Of a stretch of 14,372 nt of DNA, positions 5,338 through 12,196 are shown one piece after another. The DNA is taken from the NCBI GenBank assembly GCA_031553195.1, contig JAVBLV010000038.1:1-14372 (forward strand), in the 5' to 3' direction. A program made the position numbers and the translations under genes. This stretch comes from JAVBLV01 sp031553195. Its GTDB lineage: Bacteria; Bacteroidota; Bacteroidia; Bacteroidales; P3. Each line of letters starts with the position of its first letter. Position 1 is the stretch's first letter. The notes beneath the pieces were generated by a model. The model was not told the DNA's origin. It was given only the letters and a program-made list of their open reading frames with translations, and ran no database searches.

Positions 5338-6408
5338 TTAAAATTTGAATGCAATTCCAACGTTTATCCCCATACTGCTTGCGGGTAAAGAAAATGACAC
5401 ATCTTTCCGCGGACTGTCTTGATTTATTTTTGGGTTTGTGTTATCCACTACATAGTCTTTCAAATATTCAGTTTCTATGTCATGGGGTTTTAAACCATTC
5501 AACTTGTTTTTGTTGGTTGTTGTTCCATTTGAATTTGAAGAAAATTCTGTCCATTCGGTTATGGTACTTTTCTTTGCCTCAAAAGAAGTTGAGACTGTAT
5601 TTATTTCGCCAAAGACATCGAAATGTTTACCTAACGAAAAATTGACACCCAAAGCAGCCGTATAGCCCAACTTAAAATAAGAGCTAAATTCCATTTTCTT
5701 ATTTTCGCTACCGTTGCTGTAGGTGCTGGTTCTACTGTTGTTTACTTTATTACTGTAGAAAGAACTGCTATGATTCTCACTTTCATAAACCATTTTATCG
5801 GAAAGCGGAATAACGATGCCTACTCGAGAGTAGATAGAAAACCTGTCGCTAACCGGCGCCATTAGTTTTATAGCAGGTGTAAGCGAAAAGCCGGAACGTT
5901 TCATACTGTTTGTTGTAGCGTTAGAATTAGACGTTTCAGTTACGGTATGGGTTGATTTATTGTAGCCGGAAGAGACAGCTACATCACGGTATGACCGTGT
6001 ACTATTCTTGGTTTCCACTGTGTTGCTGATTCCGAGCAAATAATCGGCATTCAACTCGGCGCCTATATAACGGTTAAACATATAACCGATACCCAAGCCC
6101 ATATTTACCCCTTCGCCTAACGAAAATTTTGCATCGGTTTTAGTGGTTGTATTGCTTTTGATATCGGTATTTACCGTACCAAAGCGGCTTTGGTATTCGC
6201 TATTATTTACGGTGTTTGTGTTATAGGCCGGCATTAGGTCGTTGGCGCTGCCGCTTGTTTTTCCGGTTCCGAAAGCATACCCACCACCGATTTTTACATA
6301 AAATCCTTTGGTTGATGTTTCGTTGATTTTAATGGATTCTTGCGCCCAAGCGCCTTGAATAGCCATGCAGCTAACTATAGCTGCCATTAGAAGGTTTTTC
6401 TTTTTCAT
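5338..6408 (-). CDS. Outer-membrane beta-barrel protein, probably eight strands with long Ser/Asn/Thr-rich loops
   Basis: 356 residues. A signal peptide ends in AWA-Q (cleavage after residue 22). The mature protein alternates amphipathic strands (GFYVKIGGGYAFG, NMGLGIGYMFNRYIGAELN, GFSLTPAIKLMAP, RFSIYSRVGIVIPL, YFKLGYTAALGVNFSLG, FDVFGEINTVSTSF, and a last strand GINVGIAFKF) with hydrophilic loops. The final Phe is the usual barrel-assembly signal. This fits a small barrel of the OmpA/OmpW-like porin fold, but no OmpA peptidoglycan-binding domain is present. Four loops are long and rich in Ser, Asn and Thr, and would face outward. The exact family and any ligand are unknown. It lies 80 bp downstream of the M48 gene, the widest gap in the run, so it could also have its own promoter. 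Confidence 0.85.
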   Translation of the reverse strand: MKKKNLLMAAIVSCMAIQGAWAQESIKINETSTKGFYVKIGGGYAFGTGKTSGSANDLMPAYNTNTVNNSEYQSRFGTVNTDIKSNTTTKTDAKFSLGEGVNMGLGIGYMFNRYIGAELNADYLLGISNTVETKNSTRSYRDVAVSSGYNKSTHTVTETSNSNATTNSMKRSGFSLTPAIKLMAPVSDRFSIYSRVGIVIPLSDKMVYESENHSSSFYSNKVNNSRTSTYSNGSENKKMEFSSYFKLGYTAALGVNFSLGKHFDVFGEINTVSTSFEAKKSTITEWTEFSSNSNGTTTNKNKLNGLKPHDIETEYLKDYVVDNTNPKINQDSPRKDVSFSLPASSMGINVGIAFKF

Positions 6409-6488
6409 GTCCTCTTTTTTTAGAATTAGTAATTAATTTAAAGTATAGAGGAACGATGAGAGAGAAATCTATCAGTCGAAAGTAAAAT

Positions 6489-8024
6489 TTATGGAAGAAT
6501 TTTTATTTCTTTTATCGTAAAGCGGTATTCGGCTTTCCAAAAAAAATGTTGATAATCTAATTGAATGCTATGTTTACCGGTATTTTCGATTATAACCGAC
6601 ATAGGTTGATACTTGATATATTGGCCTTCTATTTTTAAATGATGCTTACCTAAAGAGGTTTGGGCTTTCAGTATAAAGCCTTTGCGACACCTGCCCACAC
6701 CTAACTTTTTATTGTCCCAATAAACATCGAAAAACAGGTCGGTTAAAGGCATCCGGTGCAAATGTTTTTCCAATACAATTTCCACCTCTATTTCTTGTCC
6801 AACCTCTTTCATTGTGGCTAATTGAGAAAAGTTTTTTACCAACCATTTATTATACAATCCGGCAGAACAAATATCCAATTTTGACAAATGGATTCTGAAT
6901 TGATTTTGGTAAATGCCTTGCGTGAATTGCTTGCTCTTGGTGGTATAATCAGGAAATAATTCCGTAGCTGAATTTTGGTTAGTGGGTGTTGATATTTCAT
7001 TCGCTGAATTATTTCGTAATTTTTCTATACGTTTTTGTGTTAAAGAGGATAATTTAACAGAAGATAGAGGCACATTGACAAAGTCATTAGCAATTTGGAT
7101 GTTGTTCTTTTCTAAAAAGAAAGTTACTGAATGCCTTTGTGTTTCATAAAAGTCAACGACACCTTTTTGAGCGCCGGCCAGTATACTCAAGTTATTTAAT
7201 GTAAATTCGAATGTTTGAGTTGCAAAAGAAACTTTGTACAAAGCTGAAATCAAGGCCTCGTTTCCGATATATTGGGCAGCTAAATGGTCTGCATCGTGCT
7301 CCATTTCATCAGAAAAAGACGAAAAGTCTTTCGTTAATCTGATAAGCAAAATATCAGTCAATAAACGGAAAATATAGGTAAAGATGTAGAATGAATCTTC
7401 GAATGTGCCCCGTTTCTTTAGTTGAACTTTTTTTACCAAATATTGGGCGCTTTGTCCAATGGCATATACGACGCCGTTCAAATGGGTTGATTTTCGGGAA
7501 AAATGTCCGAATTCGTGCGTCAGTATAGCTCGTAATTCATCCTGATTCAAGAATTGTAACAAACCCATGCCTATTTCCAACTTCTTATTAGCCGAAAAAA
7601 TAGCATTCCAAAAACCGGTTTTCAAAAATACAGAAGCTGTGGCTGTGGCTGACAAAAATACATGTTTTGGTGGTTTCACCTGCATAGCGCAGGCTGTTTC
7701 GTCGATTAGCTTGAATAGTGCAGGATATTCGGTTCTTGTAATTTCTTGTAAATCGGGACGGTTGATTTTTTGAATGGCTGCCAATGAGCCGAGCATTTTG
7801 TAAATAAGCAATAAACCGCCAAATATAAGTATGCCAATGATAATGTTGGGCAAATCATAAGGCAATATGTAGGGATAGGTGAATTTCATTCGGGCAAATA
7901 CGCAGCCATACCAAACAGCAATTCCACCTACCGCGAAAAATGACAGGTAGAGAATAACGAAAAGCAACAAGCTTCGACCAAGAAACAATGTTGATTTTAA
8001 ACGATTATTATTCTTTCTTATCAT
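6489..8024 (-). CDS. M48 family membrane zinc metalloprotease
   Basis: 511 residues from ATG 8024 (MIRKNNNR). An in-frame ATG ten codons earlier (8054) is possible but lies deeper inside the preceding gene. Two membrane helices lie at about 14-42 and 58-84. Zinc-protease signatures follow: HEFGH at 170-174 (two zinc His and the catalytic Glu) and, after about 70 residues, EHDAD at 242-246 supplying the third ligand in the M48 Glu-x-x-Ala-Asp arrangement. All catalytic residues are intact. The C-terminal 200 residues are not recognisable from memory and look partly beta-rich. The family includes HtpX and Ste24-type proteases, which cut membrane or membrane-associated proteins. The start overlaps the stop of the 104-residue gene by 17 bp, indicating translational coupling. 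I infer that this is a proteolytic arm of the cluster. The substrate is unknown. Confidence 0.9.
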   Translation of the reverse strand: MIRKNNNRLKSTLFLGRSLLLFVILYLSFFAVGGIAVWYGCVFARMKFTYPYILPYDLPNIIIGILIFGGLLLIYKMLGSLAAIQKINRPDLQEITRTEYPALFKLIDETACAMQVKPPKHVFLSATATASVFLKTGFWNAIFSANKKLEIGMGLLQFLNQDELRAILTHEFGHFSRKSTHLNGVVYAIGQSAQYLVKKVQLKKRGTFEDSFYIFTYIFRLLTDILLIRLTKDFSSFSDEMEHDADHLAAQYIGNEALISALYKVSFATQTFEFTLNNLSILAGAQKGVVDFYETQRHSVTFFLEKNNIQIANDFVNVPLSSVKLSSLTQKRIEKLRNNSANEISTPTNQNSATELFPDYTTKSKQFTQGIYQNQFRIHLSKLDICSAGLYNKWLVKNFSQLATMKEVGQEIEVEIVLEKHLHRMPLTDLFFDVYWDNKKLGVGRCRKGFILKAQTSLGKHHLKIEGQYIKYQPMSVIIENTGKHSIQLDYQHFFWKAEYRFTIKEIKILP

Positions 8025-8322
8025 CAGCCGAAGTTTCCGGTTCGTCAGTGTCATTCCCTAAAAATCCGGCCATAGGCAGAGATTCAAAAGGGTGTATCTT
8101 AATCCGTTTACCTGAAGATGTGTCAATATCCGGCATGTCGTCCAATTCTTCATCTGCTTCTTCGGCAAGTTTTTTTGCTTCTAAAACCATAACGAGAGTT
8201 TTCAAATCTTCGTCGGTTTGCAAAGCGTCCAAAATGGCTTCGTTTTCAGTTTCGGATAAATTGCCATCGACGAAAGCGGCGAGTTGCTCGTCGGTGATAT
8301 TTTTGAGTTTGTCTGAATTCAT
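8008..8322 (-). CDS. Small acidic protein of unknown function, coupled to the M48 protease
   Basis: 104 residues, strongly acidic, with no Cys, signal peptide or membrane helix. Residues 10-30 (TDEQLAAFVDGNLSETENEA) resemble the opening helices of anti-sigma-factor-like domains, which often start DEQLxAYxDGxLs. The zinc-binding His-Cys-Cys residues are absent, so this is only a shape resemblance. A middle stretch of Glu/Asp and a disordered Asp/Glu-rich tail follow. Its last codons overlap the protease start by 17 bp, and it begins 31 bp after the TPR-membrane gene. A regulator, inhibitor, adaptor or substrate of the protease would fit the coupling, but nothing in the sequence proves it. Confidence 0.75.
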   Translation of the reverse strand: MNSDKLKNITDEQLAAFVDGNLSETENEAILDALQTDEDLKTLVMVLEAKKLAEEADEELDDMPDIDTSSGKRIKIHPFESLPMAGFLGNDTDEPETSADDKKE

Positions 8323-8353
8323 ATTATTTACTACATTTTCAATTTATAAAGTG

Positions 8354-9355
8354 TTATTTTATTGCGTTGTACCCAAAATATGCTCCAACAGCTAATATGA
8401 TAAGCACAAATATAAACAATCGACGTTTAAATTTTTTCTTTGATTTTATAGACCATTCGTCCAATAGTCCCAAATAATTAAGTCCTATTGACGCCACTAC
8501 TATTACACCTGCCGCAATTAAAATAGACCATAGGCCATTTACAAGACCATTCTTGACAAATTTGTATATAATCCACACAAACAAACCAAAAAAGATTAAT
8601 GCCAAGATCCATCCACCCGGCGGCACTCCGCCCTTATCCTCCTCTTTTCCTTTTGTTAATTCCTCTTCTGATTTATTATGCTCAAAATTTCCCACTGCAT
8701 ACTGAACATATTGCTCAAAAAAACTTTTCTCTAATTCATTAAAATCTAAATTTCCATCATCTGATTTCTGATGTGTTCCTGACTCCTTTTCTTGTTTTGC
8801 ATTTAATTCGGACAAAGACATATTATGTACCTCCCTCATGTCATTATCACGGTTTTGTTCATCAATTAGAAGAGATACATCTTCTTCCAACTCTTCTTTT
8901 ATTTGAACATAACGTTCTACCAAATCGTTATCAGGATACTCTATATGCAGTTGTTCTAATAGTTGCTTAGCAATACTAAAATATTCTTGTAGCTTGTTTG
9001 TTTCTTCCAATTCCAAATAAGTCTTTGAAATGCTGATACACGACATACTATATCCTACGGCTAAATCTAATTGTTGAGGATTTTTTTCATGCAGATATTT
9101 TCCAATCTCACATGCTTGTATATTATACTCGAGCCCATCCTGCAAACAATCGTTATGTTCATAAAATAAAATAATTTGCCCCAAAGCGGATACTAACCCT
9201 TTTGCTATACGGTCATTGCTTATGTCTTGGTTGTAGAGGTTTGTCATTAACTCTACATGTTTTTTCAAATTTTCTTCAGCTTCCTCAAATGATTCTGCTG
9301 CTTGAGTTTTTCCTAAATAAGATAAAGCTACACGAATTTGCATTTCTTTGTCCAT
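8354..9355 (-). CDS. TPR-like protein with three C-terminal membrane helices
   Basis: 333 residues. The first 165 residues are helical and TPR-like, with paired amphipathic helices such as 15-40, 55-90 and 95-140, though the repeats are divergent. A charged, low-complexity linker (about 165-245) leads to three hydrophobic segments at about 249-266, 274-296 and 311-331, with basic residues after each. There is no signal peptide, so the TPR part should be cytoplasmic. It starts 14 bp after the STAND ATPase gene, whose own C-terminus ends in a TPR-like helix pair. The two may bind each other, or they may derive from one longer STAND-TPR-membrane protein. A membrane effector or a membrane anchor for the ATPase is a reasonable inference. 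The three-helix tail has no catalytic motif that I recognise. Confidence 0.8.
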   Translation of the reverse strand: MDKEMQIRVALSYLGKTQAAESFEEAEENLKKHVELMTNLYNQDISNDRIAKGLVSALGQIILFYEHNDCLQDGLEYNIQACEIGKYLHEKNPQQLDLAVGYSMSCISISKTYLELEETNKLQEYFSIAKQLLEQLHIEYPDNDLVERYVQIKEELEEDVSLLIDEQNRDNDMREVHNMSLSELNAKQEKESGTHQKSDDGNLDFNELEKSFFEQYVQYAVGNFEHNKSEEELTKGKEEDKGGVPPGGWILALIFFGLFVWIIYKFVKNGLVNGLWSILIAAGVIVVASIGLNYLGLLDEWSIKSKKKFKRRLFIFVLIILAVGAYFGYNAIK

Positions 9356-9369
9356 AGTAATTGAAATTA

Positions 9370-11886
9370 TTAAATGGTTGTCATTTTATCAAAATATGCT
9401 GTGGCATCTTCTCTATTTCCTCTTTGAGAATAATAAAGTCCTAATTTGTAATATGCCATAGCTAAACTATTCTTAAAAACTTGTATGCTATCATCATTTT
9501 TATAGTGTTCTGTGCATTGCTCGTAGCAATATTCTTGTATTTTAACAAAGTATAGCATGTTTTCATAGTCTTTTATATGATCGCATTTGGCAGATAATTG
9601 ATTACTCATTTCGCCAATCCACCTTGTCTCGTTTATATCACATTTTTTATAATCTATTTTTGCAAAAAAACTAAGCCCCATTTGAATGAGGGGCGATTGG
9701 TCAATAATTGCTATCTTATTATTTAAACCTAAAACCAGTTTCCCTGCATATAAAATTGCATCTTTATTTGCTGATTTATCAATACAATTCGATAAATAAG
9801 GAAGAATAGAGTTGTCGTTATGATAATATCGTACGATAGAATCAATGATATAGCTATTTGAATAGTCATCAATATCGATACAACATTTCACAATTGCTTT
9901 TCTCATGTCTCCCTTGATCATTTGGTAGACAAGTTCGTTTCTTCTCATTGAATCATTTTCGGGAAGAGTTAACAAGTATTCAGCAATACCTCTATGCATA
10001 CCGGTATTTTCATATTCTTGCCATATTTTTAAGGCCTTGGATAACTTTATATGTCCAAAGTTCCATTTTCTTTCATCTGTTTCTGTTATTAGATATTTGA
10101 ACCAACGCTTGAGTGATGTAAATTGCAGTAAATCCCAAGATTCTCCCAATAAAGCGGACAAATCTTTTTCCCGTACTCCATTTTGAGATAATGCCATGTA
10201 TTTCATACTATGCATAGTTAGCTCCGTTCCGAAAGATTTACAGGCTCTCACTAACAAGGTAATAAATAAATCTTCAACATTTGCAGAAAAGCTATCAACT
10301 AATTCGCAAAAGAATTTTTGAATTTTTTCAACCTCATTTTCATTTTTATCGAGTTGATGATTTATTTCTTCAAAATCATCTGCATTTAAACCGAAAAGGA
10401 TATTTCCAACCAAGGATAGCCATAAAGGGGATGAATAAGCAAAGCTACCATCTTCGTCTTTTTTTTGTAATATCCTTTTCAATATTCCATGATTGAGTTC
10501 TTTATTGTAAAGTTCACATATATGATCGAGCATTTCCTGAGCTTCTTTTTCGGAAAATAAAGGCATTTCTTCCACTATCAAATCAGGATATTTTTTTAAA
10601 GGATTTTTTTCATAGCCAGGTACGGTAGTACATAATAATGATACATTTACCGGTAGCCATTGCATGTATTTAGACATATTGTCTTGTTGAAAACGTTCTA
10701 AAGCATCAACTAAAAGAATAACTTTGTATCCATCTCTTTTAGCCATTGAAATCAAATTCCAAAACTGTGTTTTTATACGTTCCAAAAAGCTTTTTCCGTT
10801 TAGTCCAGCATTTGTTTCATTATCATCTTGCTCTTCTACATATTCTAAATTAATTTTCTGGCAAATACACCTGCTCCAATTTTGAAGCATATATTCCGTT
10901 TTTTGAGCATATTGGCTAATTCCTGCTGAATGAAAAAGAATTATTTGGCGATTATTTTCCTTATCTGATAGTTTTTTATATAATTGACACATGAAAGAAC
11001 TCTTCCCTGTACCTGAGAAAGCCGTTAATATTTTAGCGTCATTATTGTTTTGTAGAAATTCTATTGATTTTTTTAACAAATCTTCTCTACCTTTAAAACG
11101 TTGTGTCTGGTAATAAATAAATTGTTCAAGCTTATGCTGCTCTTGTTCGTACCAATTTTTGGGTAAAAAATCGTTGGTTACATTTATTTCTTCCTTGACT
11201 TCTCGGCAAATATTTTCAAATACTAATTGGCCCCATTCCTCTAATCCTTGAAACTTGTTGATGTTCCATGTTAATTTATATTCATGTATTGCTTTTGTAT
11301 AGCCATAATTATTACATACTTGCCTGATTTTTTCTTTTAATAGCTTAAGTTTATTTGTTTTTTCAATTTTATCATCGCCATCTTCTTGGTATATTTTTTT
11401 TCGTTCTTCATCCATTCCGTCATAAGAGTTCTCGGCACGGAAAAAGAAAAGACTACGTGAAAGAATTTCAAGAGGATTACCCAAAGCACCAAATAAAATT
11501 TCAAGTTCTGTAACACTTTTTTCATCTTCAATATTTAATAAGGATTTATCTTTTTCATTCAAAGAGTTGTAAACATTAAGCCAACGATTAGCAGGCGGAA
11601 TCCAACCATATCTGTCGCCTAATAGAGCGATGAAAAAAGGCCGATTATTAGCAACAGAATCAAGACATACTTTTAAAACTTGTGCTTCCCGCTCATTCTC
11701 ATTGATATCAATAGTATCGACACCCCAACGCAAATCTATCAGTTTAAAATCAACTTTATATGCAGAGAATTCTTCATTTAATTTAGCTAGCAAAAAAGTG
11801 TTCAAATAGTCCCTTTCTGCATGCATATCTTTAAATGTACTGCTAATAAAAATCGGAAAAGCACGCCATGTATTCAATGTTTCCAT
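9370..11886 (-). CDS. DUF4062-STAND ATPase with C-terminal TPR-like tail (NPHP3/TEP1-like layout)
   Basis: 838 residues. An N-terminal DUF4062 domain (about 8-98) shows FPIFISSTFKDMHAERD, the DLRWGV motif and PFFIALLGDRYGWIPP, all hallmarks of the domain. A helical linker follows. The STAND-type P-loop NTPase then has Walker A AFSGTGKSS (289-297, Lys295), Walker B KVILLVDALERF (388-399, Asp394) and a SSPLWLSL element near 485, the STAND/NACHT proline motif region. A winged-helix-like part includes FGHIKLSKAL (610-619) and RGIAEYLL, as in NPHP3/TEP1/NWD1-type proteins. The tail ends with a TPR-like helix pair (about 809-836). STAND ATPases act as switches that oligomerise on sensing a ligand, and many bacterial ones serve in antiviral defence. 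The key ATPase residues are intact. Immune function here is inferred from family and context. Confidence 0.9.
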   Translation of the reverse strand: METLNTWRAFPIFISSTFKDMHAERDYLNTFLLAKLNEEFSAYKVDFKLIDLRWGVDTIDINENEREAQVLKVCLDSVANNRPFFIALLGDRYGWIPPANRWLNVYNSLNEKDKSLLNIEDEKSVTELEILFGALGNPLEILSRSLFFFRAENSYDGMDEERKKIYQEDGDDKIEKTNKLKLLKEKIRQVCNNYGYTKAIHEYKLTWNINKFQGLEEWGQLVFENICREVKEEINVTNDFLPKNWYEQEQHKLEQFIYYQTQRFKGREDLLKKSIEFLQNNNDAKILTAFSGTGKSSFMCQLYKKLSDKENNRQIILFHSAGISQYAQKTEYMLQNWSRCICQKINLEYVEEQDDNETNAGLNGKSFLERIKTQFWNLISMAKRDGYKVILLVDALERFQQDNMSKYMQWLPVNVSLLCTTVPGYEKNPLKKYPDLIVEEMPLFSEKEAQEMLDHICELYNKELNHGILKRILQKKDEDGSFAYSSPLWLSLVGNILFGLNADDFEEINHQLDKNENEVEKIQKFFCELVDSFSANVEDLFITLLVRACKSFGTELTMHSMKYMALSQNGVREKDLSALLGESWDLLQFTSLKRWFKYLITETDERKWNFGHIKLSKALKIWQEYENTGMHRGIAEYLLTLPENDSMRRNELVYQMIKGDMRKAIVKCCIDIDDYSNSYIIDSIVRYYHNDNSILPYLSNCIDKSANKDAILYAGKLVLGLNNKIAIIDQSPLIQMGLSFFAKIDYKKCDINETRWIGEMSNQLSAKCDHIKDYENMLYFVKIQEYCYEQCTEHYKNDDSIQVFKNSLAMAYYKLGLYYSQRGNREDATAYFDKMTTI

Positions 11887-11902
11887 GATTTTGAAATTGT
11901 AT

Positions 11903-12196
11903 TTAGCCCTTTTTTTTCACTATCTCAAACCCCAGCATCCTAATCACCTTCAACGTTTCCATAGCTGTATTCCGATCGTATTCTTTTTCTGCTTCGGGCA
12001 ATTCCTCGTAGGGAACGAGGCAAGGATGTTTTTTCTGCTCATCATTACGTTCTTTGCCATATTGCCAGCCTTCGGATATGCGTTGCTTTGCCCATACTTC
12101 GTGTGTATTTTTTGCCAATAGTTCGGTAAGTTCCAACAGTTTTTCGTTAAGTACTACTTGCGAAGTATCTATAGGATTGGGGATATAATTATTCAT
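11903..12196 (-). CDS. Stand-alone RyR-domain protein
   Basis: 97 residues that almost entirely form one RyR (ryanodine receptor repeat, Pfam RyR) domain. The opening PNPIDTS is followed by LTELLAKNTHEVWAKQRIS, EGWQYG, HPCLVPYEELP and the final EYDRNTAMETLKVIRMLGF. All are classical motifs of the bacterial versions. No signal peptide or membrane helix is present. The start ATG overlaps the stop of the upstream RCK/RyR gene by 8 bp, and the stop lies 16 bp before the STAND gene, so it is tightly coupled to both. Eukaryotic RyR domains occur in calcium-release channels. In bacteria small RyR proteins recur near nucleotide-signalling and conflict genes, to my knowledge without settled biochemical function. 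I infer a ligand-binding or adaptor role between sensor and ATPase. Confidence 0.9.
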   Translation of the reverse strand: MNNYIPNPIDTSQVVLNEKLLELTELLAKNTHEVWAKQRISEGWQYGKERNDEQKKHPCLVPYEELPEAEKEYDRNTAMETLKVIRMLGFEIVKKKG

